DNA of 42,033 nucleotides from Candidatus Methanoplasma reticulitermitis (GTDB lineage Archaea > Thermoplasmatota > Thermoplasmata > Methanomassiliicoccales > Methanomethylophilaceae). This document shows, one piece after another, positions 22,941-32,000 of this stretch; position 1 is the stretch's first letter; each line of letters begins with the position of its first letter. The notes under the pieces are model-generated. The model was not told the origin of the DNA. It saw only the letters and a list, made by a program, of their open reading frames with translations, and did not search any database. Location: contig JAITTK010000105.1 of the NCBI GenBank assembly GCA_031287135.1, positions 1 through 42,033 on the forward strand, read 5' to 3'. The position numbers and the translations under genes are program-made.

Positions 22941-23072
22941 TGATTAATTTTTCCGTCGAGCCCGTATGGCGCATCCATCAATGCCATGTATGTCCGGATC
23001 GGGACAGAGATATGCTTTGCGGCTTTGTTATAAATACATAAATGATCATCTATATGTTACACGGTGTGCGGA

Positions 23073-24527
23073 ATGGATGAGACGAGGGTGTTCAGGGCGC
23101 TCGGCGACGGGAACAGGGCAAAGATAGTCAGCATGCTGACCGAGGGGGAGATGTGTGCATGTGAGATCCTGCTCCGTTTCGGTTTCACGCAACCGAACCT
23201 AGCCTATCATATGAAGACACTTTGCGACAGCGGTCTGGTCAGGGGCAGAAAGGAAGGCAGATGGATGTATTATTCGCTGTGCCCGGATGTCATCGACGGG
23301 ATCGGGAAGATGATGAACGCGCTGAGCGGCGGAAAGGGAGGGATCCATACGGACGACGGAAGAAGGGATAGGATACGGGAAGACTACGCATCGATAGCCA
23401 GGAAAGGCGGCGCATCATGTCTTTGCGCAACGAATGCATACGGGCGCGAGGATCTGGAGTTCATCCCCGCCGAGGTGATCGGAAGGAATCAGGGATGTTC
23501 CTCGCCTCTCGCGGATGCGAAAAGATATCTGCGGCGGGGGGACACGATAGCGGACCTCGGATGCGGGGCAGGGCTGGATGTCTTCATCGCCTCCAGGTAC
23601 GTGGGGCCGGAAGGAAAGGCGATAGGCATAGACATGACACCGGAGATGCTGGAGGTCGCAGACAGGGCGAAGGGGGAAGTATCATCCGTGCTGGGATACG
23701 ATAACACGGAGTTCTTCCGGTCATTCATCGAGAAGCTCCCTCTGGAGGATTCATCGGTCGATGTGGTCATATCGAACTGCGTCATCAACCTCTCATCCGA
23801 CAAAGGGGCCGTATTCTCCGAGATATTCAGGGTGCTCAGGCCGGATGGGAGATTCATAATATCAGATGTGTTCTCCCTCGACCCTCTTCCGGAGTACATG
23901 AAGAACGACAGGGATCTCATAAGCCGATGTTTCGGTGGAGCGATGCTGATCCCGGACCTGTACCGTATCGCGGGAGAGGCCGGATTCACGGGGATACATC
24001 CGGTCCATACGGACAGCTATTCCCGCATCGACGGGATGGATTTCATCTCTGCGACGTATTGCGGCAGCAAACCGCATCCTCCCGGCGATGACGCCGGGCG
24101 TTTCACGGCGGTACTGATCGGGCCGCCGTCGAAGGTCGCGATCGAGACGGGGGACGTGTTCGTGAGAGATGTGCCAGCCGAGGTGGAGGCGTCCGTAGCC
24201 GAAATGCTTCGCGGGGATGCGTACAGCCGGTATTTCAGCATATATCGGGACGGTGTCCCCGAGAAGACGGAGGGTGTCAAGGTGCTGCCTGTGCCTGGCC
24301 CCTGTGTGTTCACCGGAAAATTCGCGGTCCCCGTCGGACCGTTTCCGGTGTTCGAGGATGATGACCGACATGTATACAGACTCGGGAAAGCGCTGGAGAT
24401 ATGCAACAAGACCGAGAAGGTTCTCAGCGATCCGTTGTATGGCGGACTGGTGATGATCACAGACCGTTCGGCCGGAAGGGCCGTGGACGCCGCAGAGACT
24501 TGCTGCGGTCCAGAGTGCAAATGCTGA
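23073..24527 (+). CDS. arsM: ArsR-type repressor fused to arsenite S-adenosylmethionine methyltransferase (ArsM)
   Basis: N-terminal ArsR HTH with GEMCACEILLRFGFTQPNLAYHMKTL; then ADLGCGAGLDVF SAM motif, VVISNCVINLSSDK of ArsM; Cys-rich tail CCGPECKC. Confidence 0.88.
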   Translation: MDETRVFRALGDGNRAKIVSMLTEGEMCACEILLRFGFTQPNLAYHMKTLCDSGLVRGRKEGRWMYYSLCPDVIDGIGKMMNALSGGKGGIHTDDGRRDRIREDYASIARKGGASCLCATNAYGREDLEFIPAEVIGRNQGCSSPLADAKRYLRRGDTIADLGCGAGLDVFIASRYVGPEGKAIGIDMTPEMLEVADRAKGEVSSVLGYDNTEFFRSFIEKLPLEDSSVDVVISNCVINLSSDKGAVFSEIFRVLRPDGRFIISDVFSLDPLPEYMKNDRDLISRCFGGAMLIPDLYRIAGEAGFTGIHPVHTDSYSRIDGMDFISATYCGSKPHPPGDDAGRFTAVLIGPPSKVAIETGDVFVRDVPAEVEASVAEMLRGDAYSRYFSIYRDGVPEKTEGVKVLPVPGPCVFTGKFAVPVGPFPVFEDDDRHVYRLGKALEICNKTEKVLSDPLYGGLVMITDRSAGRAVDAAETCCGPECKC

Positions 24528-24845
24528 CCGCATAAGGATTCGGAAAAATCGTTCGGCCGATTCTCTGGGATTCAGGGAGTTTGTGCGGAATTGGCTTCAT
24601 TGTGTTATTCTTATGCGTTGGAAGTCTTAAAGCTGTCAGGATACAAAAATTGTCTCCCGGAAGTGAGAGTTTCCGCAAAGACGTGAAAAGATTTGAAATG
24701 GATAAAGACACTTTGTAATCAACAACCATCAGCTATCTTTTGAAACGCCGAAAAAACTTTTCGTTACAAACCCGCATTTGACACTTACTGACTCACGTGA
24801 TATCTCCCGGCCGGTATTCTTTCGGTCCGAACGGAAACGCTGGCA

Positions 24846-25433
24846 ATGAGGCTGAAGATCGATTGATGGCATCGTATCTCTTGCCGATTTATTGGATGCA
24901 AGGGGAGAGTCGTCCGTTCTGAATTTTCTGGATACTTTCAGGTGTTCCCGTGATATGGAGTTGGAGATATTTCTCCGTCAGAAAGCAGTATTTTACGAGA
25001 AGCGCGACAGATCCCGTACTTTCCTGAAAGTAGTCGATGGCAAGATAGTTGCGTATTTCTCTCTGGCATTGACCGTCATCACGGAAGGTAAGATCACATC
25101 TAAAATATCAAATGGTCTCAGGAGAAGAATGGATTTCCATGGCGATTCGATAAATTCATTCCTCCTTGGCCAATTCAGCAAAGCCGATGGCGTGAAGCCG
25201 GGAATAGGCCCGGATCTCATGGCAGATGCGCTCAGTCTCTTCAAGGATGCGAAAGCCATCGTCGGATACAGGGTGTCGCGGTAGACTGCAAGATGGAATT
25301 GAAAGGATTCTATGAACAGTTTGGATTCAAGGCCATAAGCGACATGGATTCCGGAACGGAATTATGCCGCATGGTTCTGATATTCCCGGATAAGAAAAAG
25401 TTAGTGTCCCAATATACACCGCAGACACCATAG
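24846..25433 (+). pseudogene. GNAT-like N-acetyltransferase with two frameshifts
   Basis: Three frames join as MRLKI(D)//DGIVSLADLLDARGESSVLNFLDTF...AIVGYRV//VAVDCKMELKGFYEQFGFKAISD..., ending at TAG 25431-25433. Confidence 0.7.
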
Positions 25434-25643
25434 CCCCTGCCGCCAATAGGGGATGTCGCTCCCTGCACAGGTGCCGGACACACCCGGATTTCGAATACTC
25501 GACCGATCGGCCGCCTCACCCAGAGCCTCATGGGTCTCTTCCCCTGCATCATCTCGGATAAAACCATCCGTTTCGGACTTCTGCCCCCGTGACGATGCCA
25601 ATAATCCAAATGCATATATCTTCATGGACGCATCCGGAATCCG

Positions 25644-26126
25644 ATGAACGAACTCCGTGTTAGGGATCTAATGACCACTCAGGTATTGACGGTCAAACCG
25701 ACAGACACCATAAAGCGTGCGACGATAAAGTTCGCGGTAGACAATGTCACAGGCGCACCGGTAGTCGATAACAGGAGCCACGTCATAGGGATGATCACGG
25801 AGAATGATATCCTCGGGCTGATCCTGAAACATCAGGAACGGCTTGACAGAGATATGAATCCCCATTCTCTCCTCAGCCTGCCGATGGACGGTGATGCCTC
25901 GGATGCCGCCGTCGCCGACGCGAACAAGGTGATATCGGAGATGAAGGTCGAGGACGTCATGGTGAAAAGCGTACTCACGACATCTCCCGATGAGAAGATC
26001 GTCGAGGCACTGAAGAAGATGATGAAGCTCAACGTGAACCGTATCCCCGTTTTGGAACAGGGGGTCCTTGTGGGTATCTTGTCCAGATCGGATATAATAT
26101 TCTATATCTATAAGAAGAAGGTCTGA
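25644..26126 (+). CDS. tandem CBS-domain protein
   Basis: VRDLMTTQVLTVKPTDTIKRATIKFAVDNVTGAPVVD and VEDVMVKSVLTTSPDEKIVEAL...NRIPVL. Confidence 0.93.
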   Translation: MNELRVRDLMTTQVLTVKPTDTIKRATIKFAVDNVTGAPVVDNRSHVIGMITENDILGLILKHQERLDRDMNPHSLLSLPMDGDASDAAVADANKVISEMKVEDVMVKSVLTTSPDEKIVEALKKMMKLNVNRIPVLEQGVLVGILSRSDIIFYIYKKKV

Positions 26127-26132
26127 GGCCAG

Positions 26133-26894
26133 ATGTTCGAGGTCCACGTCCTTGCCAGCGGAAGCGACGGGAACTGCATCGTCATCCAGCATGACGACGA
26201 GGCGGTGATGATAGATGCCGGCATCAGCTGCAGGAGGATAACCGGGCTGATGGAACAGGAAGGCGTGGAGAAGAAAGCGATCAAGGCGCTTCTTGTGACG
26301 CATGAGCATTCGGACCATATATCGGGCGCAGGGGCGGTGTCGAGGAAGTTCGGCATACCCGTCATGTGCAACAAGGCGACGTTCGACTGCAGCGGCATAA
26401 GCAATGTCGAATATGCGGAGATAGCGACCATGGGGTCTTTCTGCATAGGGGAAATGAACATAACCCCCCTCCCCACATCCCACAACGCGGCCGAGCCCAA
26501 CGCGTTCATGGTGGAGGCGGAGGGAAAGAAGATACTGGTCGCGACGGACACCGGAAAACTCACATTCCAGGTGGAACACGCGCTGGAAGAGGCGAACATC
26601 GCGGTCATAGAATCCAATTACGACAAAAAGATGCTCGCGGATGGTCCGTATCCGCAGTACCTCAAAAGGCTCATAGCGAGCGACATGGGACATCTTTCGA
26701 ACGTGGACTGCGCCGGAGCCATAAAAAGGACCATGAATGAGAACAGGCAGATATTCCTGGCTCATCTCAGCAAAACGAACAACATCCCGGATGTTGCAAG
26801 GGACACTGTGGCGGAGATAACCGGGATGAAGAGGATGCGTATAGACTGTCTCGAGTTCCGCGGTGACACAAGGACCCTTAAGGTCCGGGGTTGA
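26133..26894 (+). CDS. MBL-fold metallo-hydrolase (YycJ/WalJ-like)
   Basis: LASGSDGNCIVI, VTHEHSDHISGAG, ATDTGKL, ESNYD and HLSNVDC motifs. Confidence 0.9.
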   Translation: MFEVHVLASGSDGNCIVIQHDDEAVMIDAGISCRRITGLMEQEGVEKKAIKALLVTHEHSDHISGAGAVSRKFGIPVMCNKATFDCSGISNVEYAEIATMGSFCIGEMNITPLPTSHNAAEPNAFMVEAEGKKILVATDTGKLTFQVEHALEEANIAVIESNYDKKMLADGPYPQYLKRLIASDMGHLSNVDCAGAIKRTMNENRQIFLAHLSKTNNIPDVARDTVAEITGMKRMRIDCLEFRGDTRTLKVRG

Positions 26895-27621
26895 TGACGA
26901 CCGCTTTATCCCTGTTGATGAGTGCCGCGGCCATTGTCTTGGGCATCCTCACGATATCCTCTTTGGAAAGTTTGTAATTCCTGTCCGGACCCGAGAACGG
27001 CGGAAGATCTTCCAATACTCTGATCAGTATCAGTTCATCATCGCCTTTCGGACATTCCTCCGATGGCCCTTCGGACTGTACGTCGGACACTTCCTCCGGG
27101 AGCCGCTCCGGATCGGGAACAGGCTCGATAATCTTCTCGGCCGTGGGTTCTTCTGCTATCTGTTCCGGCTCGGTCGTTTTCTTTCGGACGGGCTCCGGAT
27201 CTATCTCGGGTATCTCGTATTTCCTCTTCCCGCTCAGCCTGTCTGTTATGTTCACGTGTCTTCGGGATATGTTCAGGATGTCCTCGTAGTACTCCTTTTC
27301 CTCGGGCGTAAGGTTTTCGAGCACATTCTGCCCGCCCCTCGCCCCTATCAATGCCAGAGACGCGATCTTACCCATCCTGATCTCGGTTATCTCCTTTGAC
27401 ATGGACGCCGCTTTCTTGCGGCGTTGATTGACCCCTTCACATATGATCGAGTCCGGGTCTGTGGACAATTGTTTCTCATATTCTGACCTGATCTCCAGTA
27501 TGAGTCCGGCCATCGCGGAATAGAGATCCCTTCTGACGGCCGATAACGTGGGGGACTTCTTTTCCATGCGGTATATTGCACCGAGGTCCTCGAATGATAT
27601 AGGATCAGAATTTTTCAGCAT
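26878..27621 (-). CDS. archaeal GINS complex subunit, Gins51-like
   Basis: C-terminal LILIRVLEDLPPFSGPDRNYKLSKEDIVRMPKTMAAALINRDKAVVI resembles the Gins51 B domain; helical N-terminus; likely ATG at 27621. Confidence 0.75.
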   Translation of the reverse strand: MLKNSDPISFEDLGAIYRMEKKSPTLSAVRRDLYSAMAGLILEIRSEYEKQLSTDPDSIICEGVNQRRKKAASMSKEITEIRMGKIASLALIGARGGQNVLENLTPEEKEYYEDILNISRRHVNITDRLSGKRKYEIPEIDPEPVRKKTTEPEQIAEEPTAEKIIEPVPDPERLPEEVSDVQSEGPSEECPKGDDELILIRVLEDLPPFSGPDRNYKLSKEDIVRMPKTMAAALINRDKAVVINPGP

Positions 27622-28060
27622 ATGCTCTCCGGTCTTCGTGCGGGAATACGGTCCCACGTAAAAAGACATATCTGTTCCGACTACCGTCATGATATACCAA
27701 ATAGCTTTCGCCCGCATACTGCGATATGCATTCTCCCGTTCGGGATATGCCTTCGTTCCACTGTTGAGGTGCCCCGGGAGCTCTGCGGTCGTTTAGGATG
27801 CATATCTCTGTCGATGGATGTAATGAACGCTCATCCGCCGACGGACAAAAATGATAATGCCGTTTCATATTGAAGGCTGATACGGCCGCAGATGCCATTG
27901 GCTTGTTATATTGTCGGCGCGCCCGTGACGGACGCGAGGGCGACTTCGTATCTCGATGATGGGGCGCAAGGTTGTTGCCATCATATGTATGTGTATGTAT
28001 GACCCAGATAAATCTTTAGATGATCCGCGTATCCGATCCGGCGTTCACCGGGTTCGATGA

Positions 28061-28127
28061 GATTGAAGCCGACCGTACCGCATGAACCCGTACAGTTACA
28101 TTGCGATGTCGGCCGCAGGCTTCAATC
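28061..28127. repeat. 10-bp perfect inverted repeat at the 3' end of the DUF6273 gene
   Basis: GATTGAAGCC (28061-28070) and GGCTTCAATC (28118-28127). Confidence 0.6.
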
Positions 28128-28676
28128 CTTTATCCATACACAAGGGCGCACGCCAACAACGTCAGTACCTATTTTCATCCCGTCATGGATGTGACCCGCC
28201 GCGTTGACAACAACCGCCCCGCCTGCGTAAACACTTTGTGAACGCAGCCACCAATAGGCATACCGTTCAGCCTTGTGTATCCAGAGGCGTTTCATCGCAT
28301 ATTTGGTTTTTATGGTCTGTCTGTCGCCGTCATTTTTGAAATATGTCTGAGCCTCCTCGGCACTCAACATAAAAACCTTGTCTTCCGTGTTTCCGCCCGC
28401 ATTGTTCACATGCTCCGTCTCCAATATCGCTGATTTCTCCTTTTCGTTGAATGCGGTATTGAAGAATTCTGTGTTGAGCCATTTGCGTACGCCGCTTTCC
28501 GCCCAGTTATTGGCCGTGCCGCTGTCAAACGGGAGCCGATCCAAGACGAATTCGCTGATCAATAACACGGCGCCGTCACGTCTGTCGAGAACGCGCCACT
28601 GTATGGGTTCGATCGCACCTTTTTTACTTTGCGGAAAATTTCCGAACACTCTGTCATTAACCATGATAATTTCCAT
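28122..28676 (-). CDS. DUF6273-domain protein
   Basis: VFGNFPQSKKGAIEPIQWRVLDRRDGAVLLISEFVLDRLPF...WLRSQS...VGVRPCVWI follows the DUF6273 pattern. Confidence 0.8.
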   Translation of the reverse strand: MEIIMVNDRVFGNFPQSKKGAIEPIQWRVLDRRDGAVLLISEFVLDRLPFDSGTANNWAESGVRKWLNTEFFNTAFNEKEKSAILETEHVNNAGGNTEDKVFMLSAEEAQTYFKNDGDRQTIKTKYAMKRLWIHKAERYAYWWLRSQSVYAGGAVVVNAAGHIHDGMKIGTDVVGVRPCVWIKD

Positions 28677-28941
28677 TCTCCTCTGGGGGATAGCGTGATG
28701 AATATGAAACTTCGAACTCCGATTTAACCGTATCTAGTATTATGCCAGCAATACCGTTCACAAAAGCCGTCCGTTGTCTGTTGTTGTCAGTACACTGCAC
28801 ACTGCCCGTTCCGGCGTGATCGTCCATATTCATTGTGACTGTCTGCGGCACGGAATCGAAGCTGTCGCTCGTTCCTGCGCAAACACCCAAAGCCTCCACG
28901 GCCGCGACAGCTATGGACATCAGGACCGCCATATGCAACAT
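28657..28941 (-). CDS. small secreted protein with candidate signal peptide; overlaps the start of the DUF6273 gene
   Basis: MLHMAVLMSIAVAAVEALGVCAGTS hydrophobic N-terminus; AAAGGGAG upstream; 20-nt overlap with the DUF6273 ORF in another frame. Confidence 0.45.
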   Translation of the reverse strand: MLHMAVLMSIAVAAVEALGVCAGTSDSFDSVPQTVTMNMDDHAGTGSVQCTDNNRQRTAFVNGIAGIILDTVKSEFEVSYSSRYPPEENGNYHG

Positions 28942-29003
28942 TTGCTCCCTTTCATCCGATCATATTCCCACTTCTGCGGAAACCGGTGTTCCCGTGCGTG
29001 ATT

Positions 29004-29015
29004 CCCCCCCCCCCC
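29004..29015 (-). repeat. 12-nt homopolymeric G tract (C on the plus strand)
   Basis: CCCCCCCCCCCC run 63 nt upstream of the ATG at 28941, and beyond the stop of the giant surface gene. Confidence 0.9.
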
Positions 29016-29091
29016 TTTGAGGAGGGGAGGGGTTGTAAACGGGTTCTGAAAAAGTTTTGAAATGTGGGATTCGATGAATCCCTTCACGATA

Positions 29092-32000
29092 TCACTGCAC
29101 CCTGATCATCAGGGTGTCTGTGACATCATCTCCCGGAATCTCGTATACATCATCTTTCCGAACAGGCTCCTTCCACACCGTGTTGTCGCCCGTGCGGTAT
29201 GCGAGGGTTCCCTCTCCTTCCACGGAGAACATGTAAGGGCGGTTGGCCCGTGCCTTTTTCTTTCCGATGATGGTCGCGTTGTCGCTGTCTATCTTGACCA
29301 CGTCTACCATACCTCTGGAGAGCGAGGCCAGAAGTATCATGAGCAGTCCGATCAGCAGAATGGACAGCACGGCTATCATCAGGATTATGAACATGAGCGA
29401 TCCGAAGAAGTCGTCACTGCCGGGATTGACCGGAGCCGCCTTGAATACAAGGGTCTCGGTCACACTGCCTGTCACATCCATTATGGATACTCTGTCATCT
29501 GTGCCGTACACGCTGCCTTCCCATCTCTCGACGGCGTACCCGTCCGTCGGTACCGCCAGCAGGACTATGTCCGCCATCGGGGTCAGCTCCACGCGTCCGT
29601 TGTATCTCGTGAACGTCTGTCCGCCGTCCTGGCTGTACATAACATGTCCTTCGCCTCCGACGACGGTGACGTCGAGGTATATGCCGGTTTCGGCCGCGGT
29701 CACGACCATCGCATGGTTGGACATGACACTCAAGAAAGTGTAGCTGCCTGCCGCCACCAGGTCAGGGCGGCTGATTCCGTCTATCACCACGCCGACCACC
29801 TCGTATCCCGGTTCTGCGGTCCATGACACGGTGTGATTGCTTCCGGCAGGCACGGGCCTTGACCCGCTCGGGTCCACGGACACTCCCGGCCCGGCAGTCG
29901 CCGTGACGACATACCCGCTGGACGGGGGCGGCGAGAATTTGACCTCTATCATATGGTCCGCGTCAACGTTGAAGAACACGTAGTTATCCATAGGCCCGAT
30001 AGACACGTTGTCGACGATCACATCGATCACGTGGGAACCCGTACCCGGGGTGATCACGAACGTCTGATCATGGTGTTTCTCGATGAAGACCGACCCTGCC
30101 GGGGATACCCATCCGTTCCCGGAGATGATCGTCGTTATGGTGTATCCATCGACATGGAACTCCGCCGTGACGAAGCTCGGAACCGTGCCTACATCGAAGG
30201 TCTCGGGGTTGTTCATTCCAGTTACCGCGCCCGTCCATCCCACGAAGTCTCCCTGCGTATTCACCGCAAAGATCGTAAGATGGTATCCGTTCGGCACGGT
30301 CAGCTGGCTGGAGGGGAAGTTGTGCCACACCCCTTCATGATCGAACTGTATGTATCCGGTTCCGTTCCCGATGGTCGACGCGGTCACCGAAGTGACGCTG
30401 CCGTTCAGATAGAACCATGCTGTGATGCTCTTCTTCCCGTCGATCAGGAGGTTCTGTTGCGCAACTATGTCCGAAAGATCACCGGTCCACCATACGAAAG
30501 AACTGCCCGATGCAGCCAACGCCCTGACCATGAGATCGCCGTTCGGCACATTCACCGCCGAATACGGCAGATCATGCCAGACGCCGTCCCTCTGCACGGA
30601 GACGGTTCCGTCGCCGTCGCCATCCATGTCGACATCCAGCGTCGATATCTTCGAATTATCGAAGAACCAGGCTTTGATGCTCTTGTTCCCGTTTACGTTC
30701 AGGCTCTCGCTGGCGTTGAGTGTCGTGAGGTCCCCGGTCCACCATATGAAGGTGCTGCCGGATCCGGACGTCGCGACTATGTCATACACGACTTTGGGGA
30801 GCCTTGTCACAGTTCCGTAGCTGAATTCCATGAGCGTTCCGCCAAACTCGTATTCCACCTTGCCATTCCCTTCCCTCGTTACGGTGACGTTCGCGAAATC
30901 CGAGCTGGAATAGAACCAGACTATGGCATCCTCGCCACCGTCGATCGCAAGGTCCTTCGGGTTATCGGTGCCTGTGAGGTCACCGGTCCATGCGAAGAAC
31001 GTTCCGGACGATGCCGCAGCCCGGAATGTAAGATTGCCCTTGGGCACATTCACCGCACCGTACGGGAGGACGTGCCAAGCCCCGTCCCTCTGCACGGAGA
31101 CGGTCCCGTCCCCGGTCCCGTCCTTCTGCACAGTGAGCTGAGCTATGTCGCCGTCGGCGAAGAACCAGGCTTTGATGCTCTTGTTCCCGTTTACGTTCAG
31201 GCTCTCATTGGCATTTAGTGTTGTGAGGTCCCCGGTCCACCATATGAATGAGTTGCCGGATGATGCCGTGGCGGTTATGCTGAGATTGCCTCTCGGTATC
31301 TCCGTAGCAGTCCCGTAGACGAACTCGTACGTCGAACCGTCGAATACATACTCGACCTTGCCGTTTCCGTCCCTTTCGACCGTGATGAATACCAGATCGC
31401 CCCCGTTGTAGAACCAGGCTTTGACTGTTTTGTCACTGTCGATGGTCACCGTCTCGCCTGCGTTAAACGAGGTGAGGTCCCCCGTCCACCTGTAGAACAC
31501 ACCCGTGACGGCAACGGCCCGGATGTTCAGGACGTGGTTCTCCGGAATCCACTTCCCGCCGGACGGAACGTCGTACCAGACCCCACCGTACTGATACTGG
31601 GCCTTTCCTGACCCGGTTCCTCCGTACTCGGCGTTTAACATGTATGCCGTGTCGGGCGATCCCCCCGGACCGTCGTTGAACTCGAACACGGCGGATGCGG
31701 TGACGTTGTGGTTCACGGTTATCGTCGCTGTTGCCGACACGGCACTGCTGAACGATACGAGGTCCCCCGATGTCCCCGCCCACCAGATGAACAGGTAGCC
31801 TGCGGTGCCGTTGGAGGTCTTGACCTCCACCTGCTGGCCCGCGGGTACGGTCATACCGCCGGCCGGGAACACAGTCCAGACATTGCCGCTGTTCCAGTCC
31901 ATGTACTCCACCGTCCCTCCGTTCGTGGCGGAGAGGTTAAGGGTGTATGTGCTGCTCTGGGTGAATTCTGCATTCACTGTTTTGTCAGTATCGACCGTTA

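Noticed and set aside
25668-26765. 365-aa minus-strand ORF across the CBS and MBL genes
   Set aside because: Covers two clearly recognisable genes on the other strand.
26863-27399. 178-aa plus-strand ORF over the Gins51-like gene
   Set aside because: Antisense to a motif-bearing gene; no start context or family.
27605-27898. 97-aa minus-strand ORF upstream of Gins51
   Set aside because: Low-complexity translation overlapping the Gins51 start region; no family features.
29953-31218. 421-aa plus-strand ORF opposite the giant gene
   Set aside because: Antisense of repetitive coding DNA; length explained by repeat periodicity.
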